DNA of 64,000 nt from Cercis canadensis (taxonomy: Eukaryota; Streptophyta; Magnoliopsida; Fabales; Fabaceae): assembly GCA_003255065.1 (NCBI GenBank), contig QAOA01003946.1, forward strand, positions 963,272-1,027,271, in the 5' to 3' direction. Of the stretch, positions 12,184 to 25,095 are shown piece after piece. A program made the position numbers and the translations under genes. The notes beneath the pieces are model-generated. The model made no database searches. It saw only the letters and a program-made list of their open reading frames with translations, and was not told the origin of the DNA. The first letter of the stretch is position 1, and every line of letters starts with the position of its first letter.

Positions 12184-15100
12184 ATGGCGTGGGGAAACAT
12201 TTATAGAAGACGTGTTAGAGTATTCACAGTGGCCTTAATAGTCTACCTGGATTACAAGGTGAATTATTTTGATTGACCGATTGAGTTGTTCATTGATTTT
12301 TTACAACTTTTTTTATTTACCTTGCTTTTAGTTTTCTCTGTAGGCTGTACAACAAAGAGAGAAATGGACTAGCAAATCTAGACAATCTGCTTTGTGGGAA
12401 AAGGCTCACGAGCGCAATGCCAAGCGTGTTTTGAATTTGGTAATAGAGCTGGAGGGCTTGTGGGTGAAACTTGGGCAATATTTGTCCACACGTGCAGATG
12501 TGCTTCCCCAAGCATATATACGTCTTCTGAAGCAGTTACAGGACTCTCTTCCTCCTCGCCCCTTGGAAGAGGTTTTGTTTTGTACTTTTCTGTAATAAAA
12601 GGAAAAATAATTGCTTTTGTCTATGTTTAAAAATTTAAGGTGTTGAATAAGACAATGAATGTCCCCCCATATTTTCTAACATTGGAAAGGATTTTAGTTC
12701 ATTACTTGACTGATTATTAGGATTCTTGGCTTTTTATACTTCTATATGTGAATGAATTTCACATTTCCTTTGCTGAAAATAAAAATGTCAGTTTGAGTTT
12801 CACCAGTTTAGTCCATGTAACCTTTCCATCTGTGAACATGAATAAGGGCTATCATTTGCTATTCTACGTAGGAATTCCAAGTATTTCTTGAGTGGGTATC
12901 ACTATTGGACTTCTCATGTGTGGTTTAAATTTGAAGGTCTATGGCACAATACAGAAAGAATTGGGGAAATCAATGGATGAGCTATTCATGAACTTTGACA
13001 ATGAACCTTTGGCAACAGCGTCGGTAAGGTTCTGACAATACTATTGCTAGTAGAGAAATACTGCATAACTTAGTTTAGGATGATAGTAATCCATTATTTA
13101 TCCCAGAGTGAGCTGAGTCAGTCATGTTTATGACCCACTTATTTATGCAGATAGCCCAAGTCCATCGTGCAACTCTGCTTGATGGGCAGGAAGTTGTTGT
13201 TAAAGTTCAACATGATGGTGTCAAGACAATCATACTGAAGGTTTGCATGTTTTCTCCTATAGGATATCTGGATAAAAATAAAATCATAGAAAAGGTGCAT
13301 TAAGGTTTTTAAATGCTTGTTGGACATGTATTGTTCTCAGGATTTAGAAAATGCTAAGGCGATTGTTGACTGGATAGCATGGGCTGAGCCGCAATATAAC
13401 TTCAATCCTATGATAGATGAATGGTGCAAAGAAGCCCCCAAAGAACTTGACTTCAATCATGAATCTGGTATTTCAGATCTTGTCTAAATTTAATGAAGTG
13501 GATTTTAATTTTTGTACTCAAAAGTTTCTATGCTGTATTTGATTGGTGCCAAGAGTAGTTTTGTCCTTGGATCCGTTATGGGGAGAATTGTCTTCATAAA
13601 TTTTTGAAGGGGTTTCATTGGATTTTATTAATGAGTTTTTTTCTCTTGCTTAGTTGTGTTTTTGTTTCTTTGTCGAGGAGGATACCTTATCCTATTTTCC
13701 TTCCTCCTTTTCATAAAATATCTATTATCCAAAAAAAAAAAAAAAAAGAACTATATTGTTCAAAAGTGAATTGACAACAATTCCACAAGCCAAGTTGTCA
13801 TTTGTAAAATATGTGCCAAGTAAGTTGCACTCCTATGATCTGGGTGAATAATATGAAATCATGTCACCTATTCTGGGATCCTTTGACTGATCAGATATAG
13901 TTCACTATCACTTATATACCACTATTGCAGCCCATGTTAAGAAATTTTCTGTTGTTTGATGCACTCTCTCTCTCTCTCCTTTATTCTTTTCCCCTTCTTC
14001 TTGTTGTGTTATTGGCATTCTCTATATAGATGCTTCCCAACAATTGGACTTAATTTGATTACATAATTTCTTTTGTTTGCAAGTTTGTCTCGTATTCACT
14101 TTTATATTTCCACAGAGAACACTAGAACGGTGGCTAAAAATCTTGGCTGCAGAAACCAATATGATGGCAATATGAATGCCAATCGAGTGGATGTTTTAAT
14201 CCCAGAAGTAATTCAGGTATTTCCCGTACATCCTTCCAATGCCATGAGCCTGTGTCCTGTAATTATGCAAGAGCATTCTAAATTCTGCGGTCTATAATTG
14301 CATTTAAGTAATCATAACTAGGCTTGTGCATGCTTGGGATTTTATTTTCTTTTTGTAATAATTTATTTAAATATTTTCCCTTCTCACCCTTCCACATCTT
14401 CTTTTACCACTTTGCTTACATGTTGGACCATATAAATTATAAGGAACAATTGTAGACTTTTAGAATATAGGATATGTGGGATGATAGTGATTGTAAAATT
14501 ACTAATGGGAAAAATCAACTTGGGGCTAATGCGGGAGACCAATTTGAGATTTCCCTTTATAATGGTATAGACAAATATAGATATGTATTAAGATTCCAAT
14601 CTGAATATTTATCTTGAACAGAGGATTTAATAATTGAAATGTTTATACATAATGAAGGTGTTGGATATGGTGTATAACAGAATATTAATGGAAGCATATT
14701 TGAAACAAGTTTGTTGTTATTGAACTTGTGATCAAAGCTTTTATCTTCATTGGTAGCATGATGCGTTTCATAATCTAGCACTAGAAAGACTTAACTGGAG
14801 AAGAACACATGAAACTTTTGAAAGAGAAACTCAGTGACATAAAATCCAGAAATCCTCTGGTTAGTCACTTCTGATTATCTACACGAGAGGAGAAAAAGTG
14901 ACAGTAGTTTTACATATTTACCTGCCAAATTGATCTCAATTACCTGATACATGAGTCCTTACAACAAGTCAAGTACAAATTTTTTTATTAGTGGACAAGT
15001 GGAGTGCTTTCCGTCATTTGCAATATATCTTATACTAATGTGTTTCTGATGGGTACTGGATTTTTTTATTCGATATGAAGCATGCCCCCCTTCCTTTCCT

Positions 15101-18100
15101 ATTGAATTTTCTTTTCTGATGAAGTTTATCCAATGTCATGTATTTGATTCCAATAACAGTCTACAGAAAAAGTCCTTATTTTGGAGTACATGGATGGCAT
15201 TCGTCTGAATGATTCTGAATCACTAGAAGCTTTTGGTGTAGACAAACAAAAGATTGTTGAGGAGATTACTCGCGCATATGCACACCAAATTTATGTTGAT
15301 GGATTTTTCAATGGTGACCCTCATCCTGGTATACTGATATGCTCTCTCTTTCTCTCTCGCTCCTCATCCTGTGCATGCATATGACATGTCACATATGCAT
15401 ATGTATCATAATCCTAAATTTGGTTTCTCTAATGACATATAATTTCATTGAGGATGAATTAACTCTCTATTAGAGTGCTGGATAATATTTACTGTATATT
15501 GCATGTCTTGAAACATTTTAGCTACTTTTTTGGGAACATTGTAGGAAATTTTCTTGTGAGCAAGGAATCTCCGCACCGTCCTATTTTACTCGACTTTGGG
15601 CTTACAAAGAAACTATCAAACTCCCTTAAGCAAGCGCTTGCAAAGATGTTTTTGGCATCTGCTGAGGTTTGTGCAGGCTTTTGTGTGTGTAGTCTTTAGA
15701 GTAATATGGATGCTAATCAAATAAAATATTGTTGAAAGATGGTTATTAGGCTGCTGACTTGAGTAGCTTGGCCTAAAAGTGTTGATTTGTATTGAGTTCT
15801 ATTCTCAGCCAAAATTCAGGTTGAGCTTGTGCTTGAAGAAATTTTGTCTAGTCTGGTCTTAATCATATTAAGTGGTCATGGTTTAGATATATCTATTTGG
15901 CTTTGACCTAATGCCTGAACCTTTTAGGTTGAACAACTCTTTGACATGATATTGAAGCACAATTTTTTAAAATTGGGGAAGACTTCTATCTTGGTCATCT
16001 CCATTCTTCCCATTCTTGTAATTGGAATTCCAGCAGGGCACACTGGTGGACCTGTGGTTTGTTCTTTCCAGCAATTGGCTTCTGTCTAAGAGGCATGTTA
16101 GAGATATAAATGTGATTTTTTCACTCTCACCTAATAGATTAAGCTTTAGGTTGGGTGATTTTTTGATGGTCATGTGGTCATGCCCAAAAATGAACAAAAA
16201 TGCTACTCCTCTGAAATATGAGTGGAGAAATGATTCACAACCAACCTTTTGTGATTTAGATGACTGGTTGGAATTATTGATATGCTTAATGTTTATTTAT
16301 TTCATATCTATGTAGTATTTTTTAATTTTAGTTTAATTCCAATTTTTAAGGCTCATTGTTATGTGGTACAAGTTTTGTTTTCCTCTATGATTACCTCAAA
16401 TGATCTTTTAAATGGTGCTTTTTGTCATAGGGGGACCATGTAGCACTCCTGTCTGCCTTTGCAGAAATGGGGCTGAAGTTAAGGCTGGACATTCCAGAGC
16501 AGATGATGGAGGTGACAACTATATTCTTTCGTTCGACAACACCAGCAAATGAGTCTTATGTAAGTATGCTGTAGGGTCTTGAAAATATATTCTTCCTTTC
16601 TTTCTACATTGTTCAGTTGTCTGACTCCTACATAATTCGGTTTTATTTTGGTTTACTAAGGAAACCATGAAATCTTTGGCTGATAAAAGAGCCAAAAATA
16701 TGAAGGTTGTACAGGAGAAAATGAACCTCGACCGAAAGGAAATGAAACGCTTTAATCCTGTGAGTTCAGATATAATCTTGCATTTTGTTGTTCTAAAATT
16801 ATGCTACTGATTACATGTTAGATAAAGTGACATTTTCTTATTTTCTTTTCAGGTCGATGCATTTCCAGGTGATATTGTAATATTTGGAAGGGTTCTTAAT
16901 CTTCTAAGAGGTCTGTAGTCTTCATTGTGATGCAACAGTTATGTTTGGCTGTTCCCCTTAACCTATTTTATTTACCTGATATGGATTTAGGGCTTTCTTC
17001 CACCATGAATGTTCGCATAGTATATATGGACATAATGAGGCCATTTGCGGAATCAGTTTTGAGTGGGTGAGTCTTTTGAAGCTCTTCGCAATTTTTTCTT
17101 TCTACATGCTTGGTTCATCTCTTGCTGAAGTGAGGTGCACTTGTCAGGTACATACATAGGGGACCATCAGTAAATCATAGATGGATCTATGATTCACAAC
17201 CCCATTCTCTTGTAGAGGCCAAGCTGAGAAATCTTCTAATTGAGCTAGGGAATCAAGATAGAATACTCGGAATCCAGGTGCATGCCACTATTTATTAATT
17301 GATACTTTCATGTATTAAAGATTGAGATTGCTATGCTCTGATCCATTTATGATTGTTAATTACTTTTGCTTCTTCTTTATAGTATGTTAAACAGTTTTAG
17401 AAGCTTCTAGGGTCACATATCACTTAATCAGTCATTATAGTTAAAAAATTTGAAGCATTGGACCATGTATACAAATCCAGATAGGCTATTTATATTAAGC
17501 CTAAAGATATCATATGGGTCATAAATGTGGGTGTCCACTTCAACTGTTAATGATTAAGGGTAATTTTGTCCTTTAGTGACATGAATTACCATTATGGTCA
17601 GATTACATTTTGTTGTTGACTTGGGTATTCTGTTGGTTCTTTTACTAATAATCATCAGTTGACTTTAGAGATGGCATTCTTTCTTTCTTTTTTAATTATT
17701 ATTGAATTTGATGTTATGAGTCAATCAATTGGCTCAATTACATAAATTACTTTTATCAATTCTGTAGAATTTGGTACTTTTGTTTTTGCTGATGGGATGC
17801 TTTCTTACTAAGGTATGTGCGTACAAAGATGGAGAGGTCATTATTGACACTGCTGCTGGAGTGCTTGGTAAATATGATCCTCGTCCCGTTCAGCCTGATA
17901 CCCTTTTTCCAGTTTTCTCTGTGACAAAGGGTATCACAGCAGGAATGCTACATTGGCTGGTTGACAATGGGTGGGTTTTAAGATACTATAATTATAAGAA
18001 TTTCCTTGTCCCTGAATTGGTTGCCGTACCTTGTTTTTATTGAACAAATAAGTTTTTCTTTTCACATAGAAAACTAGTACAAGCAGCACTTTTGTGCTCA

Positions 18101-21100
18101 TTTATATCAATCTTCTCTTTGTAATAGAGCTATCCACTTCTAAACTCAAGTAGTTTACACTAAGATAAATTAAGCCTGCCTTGAATTTTATCTTTAACAA
18201 TCTTCAAAATCTCTTCTTCAGTTCAATGTACAGTCATCCGTATTAACTTGTAGTAGTTTGTGCTTGCTCTGGGCCTCGTATGAAATGTCCTCTAGCCACC
18301 ATAAAATGTGGTGCATGTTGTAGTATGAGGTCTTGCGTCTACACTCAGTGTCAGTGTTGTTTAGAATGCATAGTTGATGGTTGGGGTAGGTAATGGCATT
18401 CTGCACTAAGATTGGGATTTAAGGAAAAGTAAAACCCCTATTTGCATTACTTCCTCTTTACACCAATATAAGCCAGGACACATTGGTTTTCCTTCCACAT
18501 TCCAGACTTCCAGTCCTTTGTATTTTGACTGAACCAAGTGCACTCTTAGGTTATGACATGACAAAGCAACATATGAATTCTTTCAGACTTAATCAAATCA
18601 TTGTTGAAGTGTCATTCGTGACTTCACATTTAAATTTGTAGTTAACTTAAAACTTCATGAGTGTAATTCAGATTATATGGCTGTGTTTTCTATGTTATTC
18701 CAGCAAGAATTGATATACTCCAAAATCTCATTGTTGCACAGTAAATTTAAAAACTTCTTTCTGTCTTGAGTTCTAAATATTACCATATTCTCATATTGAT
18801 GCTAGCTTGGTTGGTCAGAGATATATACTTCTTGATTAAAGGTCATGTTTATTATTTGTCATTAAAACTCGCAGAGTTTTCTACCCAAACATGAAATAAG
18901 TATCTCTGGGTTTATGATCTTGCAGAAAACTGAAGCTTGAAGAGAATATTGCAAATATATGGCCAGCATTTGGATCAAATGGAAAGGATGCAATAAAGGT
19001 AAAGTCTTGATTTTTACCCAAACCGAAGTTATGGTTATTATTTTCATGAATCATGAACTATTTAATTTTCGGTTTCAGGTTCACCATGTGCTTAACCATA
19101 CATCTGGCCTGCACAACGCAATGGCAGACATTACTAGAGAAAACCCCCTGCTGATGTTTGATTGGGATGAATGTTTGAATCGCATTTGTATGTCAGTACC
19201 TGAAACTGAACCTGGCAAGGAGCAGTATTACCATTACCTGTCATTTGGCTGGTTGTGTGGTGGAATCATTGAGGTATGAATGCTTGCTCTTGTGTATCAA
19301 AACTTTTAAATCTTATTCCAGTTCAAATAAATACTCCTTAACTTTAAGCTCCATTAGACTTTCAGAATGTATGAGGCCAAAAAGAAAGGTTAATTGAATG
19401 CTATATTTACTATTTAGGTGCTCTATATTACATGGATGTAATGGTGTATAGAGCTGTATAAGGTAATTGGTTGGCAGTTGCGAGTTTGGACTTTTACTTA
19501 TCAATATACTTTCAATCATTTTTTTTTCAAGAACCATAATCATTATAAAGTCCTAATTTTTCCCAGTAATAAAGAGGCTTTGTGGTTTTCACCCACTCAA
19601 ATAGTTCTCCCATTTCATCTCAGTTATTATTAACTTAGCTGTCAATGGCATGCACAACTTATATGATTCAGTTACCTCAGAAAATGGCATTTGAGCTTGA
19701 TACTTTTGAATGGTAAGAACTAGTTCGAGTTTTACATTTGCATACTTCTTTTCCTGGCTCACACATCATTTTTTGGTTGAAGCAGCATGCATCTGGCAAT
19801 AAATTTACCTTCAATGTATGGGTGTGCGCATGCACTATCCATGGAGAATAGCCCTTCAATGTAGTGTGGACAGCTAGCCTAGGATTATGTCCTCTTTTCC
19901 AAAAGTAAAAATTTACCTTCTGAACTTTCTATTCTGTTCTGATAACTTATTTGGATAATACAGCATGCATCTGGCAAGAAATTTCAGGAGGTCCTTGAAG
20001 AGGCCATAGTTCGCCCCCTCCATGTTGAAGGAGAGCTATATATAGGAATTCCCCCTGGCAAGTTTTTACGAATATTGAAGTTTTATTGCCTAACTTTCTA
20101 TGGATGATACGTAGTTGTTTATGTATTGCGGAAACTCCTTTCATTTATTTGTATAATCATTAGAAGTAAGAGTAAAATAAAAATCTTCATGAATTTTTCT
20201 TTGTATTTTGATATCATGCTTCATTGCTTCTATCTAGGGGTGGAGTCACGTCTTGCAGCTCTCACAGTAGATACAGATGATTTAAGCAAGATCTCAGGGA
20301 TCACCAGTCGTCCTGAACTCCCTTCCTCCTTCCAGCCACAGCAAATTGCTCAACTTGCCACTACTCTGCCTCCTCTTTTCAATATGCTGAATGTTCGCCG
20401 CGCCATCATACCAGCTGCTAATGGGCATGTATCTGCCCGGGCACTTGCACGTTATTATGCAGCCCTAGCTGATGATGGCAATATACCACCACCTCATTCC
20501 TCTGCTTCTAAGCCACTACTTGGAAGTCATCCACACATCCCCAAATTTTCTTCTCATAAGGCCTCAAGTAAGCAGAAAGGTAGCAAAAGTAAGGAAAAAA
20601 CGCCTTTAATTAACAGAACGAAGAATCGTGAAGAACACTCTAGTAGCGAAGATGGTTATGTTAGGGTTCCCACTGAAAGTAGCAGTAGTGATAGCAATAA
20701 TGGCAGAACGGCTGACAGTAGTGATAGTAATCCACAAAAGCATCTTTCTGGTAAGCTCTTTGAAAATCCCAGAATTATTGATGAATTCCGGGGTACAGGA
20801 GAGTACGAGAATTTGGCATTGCCAGATGGTAGTTTTGGTCTAGGATTTAAGAGGATTAATTCAAACGACAAGTCATCCATTGCGTTTGGGCACTCAGGAA
20901 TGGGCGGTTCCACAGGGTTTTGTGATGCAACAAATAGGTTTGCCATCGCTGTGACCCTGAACAAAATGTCGTTTGGCGGTGTGACTGGAAAAATTGTTCA
21001 TTTTGTTTGTTCGGAGTTGAATATTCCTGTGCCAGAGGATTACTTAAGATTAGCGGTTGCACAGGGAGGAGCGGATGCCCAATTAAATATGGGCAGACCT

Positions 21101-21112
21101 ATGATTAATTGA
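12184..21112 (+). CDS. ABC1 atypical kinase fused to serine beta-lactamase-like domain (At5g24810 type), 18 coding exons
   Basis: Exons: 12184-12258, 12344-12571, 12937-13023, 13151-13240, 13341-13467, 14116-14216, 15160-15328, 15545-15666, 16431-16559, 16661-16759, 16853-16910, 16991-17066, 17148-17277, 17813-17970, 18926-18998, 19079-19273, 19964-20057, 20238-21112. The frame is open for 961 residues. The N-terminal half is an ABC1/UbiB-type kinase: KLGQ (K67-Q70), an Ala-rich loop (PLATASIAQVHRA, about 126-137), VVVKVQ lysine (K148), NGDPHPG (287-293) and DFG (309-311). The C-terminal half is class C beta-lactamase/LACTB-like: SVTK (S533-K536), YLS (627-629, in place of the usual Y-x-N) and HSG (889-891). 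A Ser/Lys-rich insertion of about 70 residues precedes the last motif. All introns are GT-AG except the last, which is GC-AG (20058-20237). Substrates are unknown. Kinases of this family usually act on lipid or quinone metabolism in organelles, but no clear transit peptide is seen. Confidence 0.94.
19783..19984 (+). repeat. 24-bp direct repeat: decoy copy of the exon-17 acceptor region
   Basis: The first bases of exon 17 plus its acceptor (19961-19984, beginning cagcatgcatctggcaa) recur at 19783-19806 with 23 of 24 bases matching. The upstream copy also has CAG followed by the same start of coding sequence, so it is a potential decoy splice acceptor within the preceding intron. Confidence 0.75.
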
Positions 21113-23157
21113 CGATGGATTTTTTTTTTCCGCGATTATATTTATAATGATTTTTTCAACAATTAATATGTATAACGTAGAATAAACATTTATAGTTTAC
21201 TCCAGAAATTTTTGTAATTACACATATGAGCTGCCTTGTCAGCCTTATATTGTCCCAAATGTAGGTTAGAGTAAATAACGGCCCTCATTGATACATCATT
21301 TGCTGACTTAAAAGTTCAGGTTTATTGAGAATTTGTAATTCATGTGATTTTCTTATGTATATGAATGAAATGTTATGAATTGAAGATTTTTATTATTCAA
21401 TTAACAGTTGAGTAGTCTAGATATTAAGAGTTCTACTCTTAATGTATGCATTATTTAAGCACTAAAATATTATTTTATTTCGTTTTTAACTGTGAATACT
21501 GAATGGAGCATAGTACTTGTAGCGTAACACAATTCTCCAAATACCAATTCCACTTCAGATTGTTAGAGTTAAACAACAAGATCAAAAGAAAAGGATGAAC
21601 CGTTTCTAACAGCACAAAACTAGTTTACCACAACTGTATAATTCCCAATAAATCCTTGAAAATTGTGTGAATAGAAATAGGAATATCACTGAACAGACAG
21701 TTAAATATATTTTATTTGATCCGAGTAATAGTTTAAATAATCATATACCTTTTTTTTTTCTTGAGGTAACAATCATATAGCTTATCCTTAAAATTAGAAA
21801 TTAGAAAGATTCTAGACTTATATTTCTTTTATCCCATATATATATGTTCTCTAGACTTAAAATTAATAAAAAAAAAGTAATACAATATGCACCTATTCGA
21901 ATGTTCATTTATAAACACTGTGTTACATCTTAGTTCAATTTGAAGAAGGAATAAATCTGTATCTATGATACATAGTTGTTATGGTTTTGAGTCGGGTCTG
22001 GCATCATCCAACTAAATTTGTAAAGTAAAAAAAAAAAAAATCCACGCGACAGGGGCAGCAGTGCATGCAGGAGAAAGGCCAACACATTAGCTAAGAATGA
22101 TTTTAAATATTTATTGTTACAACTACAAAACGCGGTTTCTGACCATAAGTGCTTCTCAAAATGGTTGGAGCAAAGTATTTTACTGACAAATCTGATTTGA
22201 TCTAGATCTCAATGATATAATTTATTTACCACTGATACTTTTTATATTTCTAATTCCTAGCACTGCAAGGATAAGCAGTGCCTTCCAAGGAAGCTACTGG
22301 GACTGAGATGTCTGAACATAGCAAGTTGTTGGGGATCTGATTGAATTTTTCTTCTATTTTCTTTTCTATTTTCCCTAGTTTTATGATCTCTAACTTTAGA
22401 TTAGGGTATGGTCTTTCTTGAAAAATATAGTTCAAACCATATCAGAATTGGGTTTATAATACTCCAAATCGCACCAAAAGTGATGCAGCTATAGATTCTA
22501 CTAGTCAGTAGTGATTTAAGCTATTCAAATTTCAGTTTCAATACATTCAGGAAGCAAACTCAGTAACCAATACAAGTGCTATGTTCACCTATAGGGTTTT
22601 GATGTTAAATTTCTGTTTTACTGATCTTAATTCGTTTATAAAACTTTGTCATACATATAATATGTCAACACATAAGAACTAAAACATTTATGACACTCAC
22701 ATTTGGTTTGATTTAGTTTTTACTCAACTACCCTCTCTTAAACTTAATTTATGATGGTAGGGATGGAGATGTGTCCACTGGGTGGGGAACAGGGACTACA
22801 GAACAAGCCTTGGAAAAGGGCAATATCTTGTTTTTAAAGTGACAAGATGCCCTCTATGTTATTATTTACTCTATTTTGCAGTAAGTTAGAGCATTTGTTA
22901 TCTTCTATAATGTCACAATGTAATAGTACTCAGTAAATTTACATTGCCCTAGGATACACTGAACCAAAACTTAAATACATACAACATATAATGCATTGCC
23001 CCATTAACAAATTCAATTTTTTATGCCAGCCTTGGAATCTATAACGTCAACCAGCTACATGCAATTATTAGTGTTATTTTAATTGCTATAATAGTATCAT
23101 ACAATGGCATTCCAGTGAATTATAAATGAAACAAGGGTGTTATATCATGGCTCCAAC
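21113..23157. other. Intergenic region between ABC1-lactamase and CML genes
   Basis: The 3' UTR of the ABC1-lactamase gene follows 21112. The rest is AT-rich with no recognisable gene, RNA gene or bounded transposon. Confidence 0.5.
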
Positions 23158-23165
23158 TATAAAAG
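23158..23165 (+). promoter_or_regulatory. Candidate TATA box of the calmodulin-like gene
   Basis: TATAAAAG lies only 20 bp before the first ATG (23178). A start site about 30 bp downstream of it would exclude that ATG from the mRNA and favour the in-frame ATG at 23271. Confidence 0.45.
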
Positions 23166-23177
23166 TATGAGACTTTG

Positions 23178-23828
23178 ATGGAAAATAATGAACTAGCTAG
23201 CTGCTGGTGCCACAATAAGTTTAAGCACAATACCAAATTTTGCCGTTGCTTCCGATTTCTGTTAGCACAAATGGGCATAACAGAGGCATGCTCACGATTC
23301 CTTGGGGACTTTTTACAAGCATTTGGATGCTCACAACCAAGCTCAGAGCCCCATCTTGATCTCAATGACCGTAGCTGCAACCCCCAGAATGTGGTCAAGC
23401 TTGATGACAAAATGGTTAGTGCTCTTATTACTGTGTTTGGTATGGAAACCAATGGAAGAATAAAGAAGGAAAATGCGAAGCGAGTGGTGGAGAAGCTTGG
23501 TTTGTTATATGGTTCTGAGGAGGAGAAGCCCTCTAGCTTTGAGCTACCTTCTCAGGGTGGCTTAGAGGAAGATGAAGTGCCTGTAGAAGAGGTGCTTGAT
23601 GGATTGGAGGACATGTCAAAGCGCAGCGAGCTATTGCGTGAAGCATTCAAAATCTTTGATGAGGATGGGGATGGATACATTGATGCAATGGAGTTGAAGA
23701 GGGTGCTTGATTGTTTGGGTTTGGACAGAGGTTGGGATATGAATACAATTGAGAAAATGGTGAAGGTGGTAGATTTGAATTTTGATGGTAAGGTTGATTT
23801 TGGTGAGTTCGAATTGATGATGGGATAG
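23178..23828 (+). CDS. Calmodulin-like Ca2+-binding protein (CML45/46/47-like), intronless
   Basis: A single open frame of 216 residues from the ATG at 23178, or 185 from the in-frame ATG at 23271 (MGITEACS...). Two canonical EF-hand loops are visible near the C-terminus: DEDGDGYIDAME at residues 161-172 and DLNFDGKVDFGE at 199-210. Both have Asp at position 1, Gly at 6 and Glu at 12, so both should bind Ca2+. The N-terminal half carries no EF-hand and has a Cys/Phe-rich stretch, as in CML45-47 type proteins of about 200 residues. The nearby TATA box favours the shorter form, whose Gly2 could be tested as a myristoylation site. Role: calcium sensor. Target proteins cannot be inferred. Confidence 0.85.
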   Translation: MENNELASCWCHNKFKHNTKFCRCFRFLLAQMGITEACSRFLGDFLQAFGCSQPSSEPHLDLNDRSCNPQNVVKLDDKMVSALITVFGMETNGRIKKENAKRVVEKLGLLYGSEEEKPSSFELPSQGGLEEDEVPVEEVLDGLEDMSKRSELLREAFKIFDEDGDGYIDAMELKRVLDCLGLDRGWDMNTIEKMVKVVDLNFDGKVDFGEFELMMG

Positions 23829-25095
23829 CAGTTCACTCAATTATTGAGTTTGAAATCGTACATTCATTGTTTCCATTATTCTTTAATGAGAAATCTGAAG
23901 ATTGCTTCATTCTGCAATTTTCCATTTGTTAATTCTTACTTTGCAGTTTAGCAGGATAAGATAATCCCATTTAGTTTGTTCATCTCAAAGAAATTTTCTA
24001 ACTGCATAGAGAATTTGCATATTTTTAGTTTGTTCTTAGTCTTAATTTATCCAAATTACAGTAAGAGGTAGTCATTCCACATAACGCGGTTTCAGTCACG
24101 TGTTTGGGAAATTGCCACCTAATACATGCAATATGTTATTCCACAGACATAATTTGGTGGGCATGTTAATTTTCTATCCTTAATCTGATAGTTCCTGCCA
24201 GGTGCTTGGCACGTGAAGTGGTGTAATTAGATCAAAGCAATAAATTAAGAACAAAGATGAAAAGAGAGAACATTACTAAGCAGCTGGCAGCATGCTATTG
24301 CTTTGATTCTCTCTGCATGCCCAATATTAATAGGAAGCGTTAGAAACCAGATTGACCCTGTAGGAACTGTGGGGTAGTGGAATGCACTGTGTCTGTGAAC
24401 TGTTATTGACACCATTTGCTTTTGTCTTCACCAGCTTTATTTGAATATATTGTTCTTTTCTAAAGTTGGCCACCTCGCAGTTTTATTTATTCACGTAAAT
24501 ATCTAAATCTGAGTAATGGTTTATATTCTGACAGTGACTTTGGTGTGACATTATTGTCGCTCTTGCTAAACTTTGAGTCATTATTATGATATTTTAAGAT
24601 TTCCATTTACATCATGCTTTTTCTTGGACCATTTAGAGCAATTCATCTGTATGATGCATTAACACAGCACCTCATAAGAAACAATTTGAGATCTTAGTCT
24701 TCAGTGCAGTTTCAGATTGAAGCAAACCTAACCAAAAAGCTTACAGGGGAGGGGTCATTAATACTTCTACTGAGAAATTGAAACTTGATTAAAGAGTATG
24801 CCAGAATGCCTTGTTCAACATTTGGAAACTACTCCTAGGATTTTACCATCTTAACATTTTAGGTGTGGTTTTATTATATGGCAATCTAAGATCTAAACTA
24901 GTTTTCCTACAATCAGAAGTGATGGAGAGAGAGCAATCGAGTCCTTTTATACAAAACAAAATGAAATACAAGAGAAAAGACACTATTTTAATGCACACAG
25001 AGGAATCAACAGAAGACACCTAGTAATCTAATTAGATAAGACAATATAAAGTAGAACCCAATTGGATACTACAAGTATAGACTATAGAGAAACTC
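23829..25095. other. Convergent 3' intergenic region
   Basis: Lies between the plus-strand calmodulin-like gene and the minus-strand bZIP gene, so it holds both 3' UTRs. A G-box (cacgtg) occurs near 24098. No gene is recognised. Confidence 0.45.

Noticed and set aside
20656..20964. Antisense frame within the ABC1-lactamase last exon
   Set aside because: Shadow of a well-supported coding exon.
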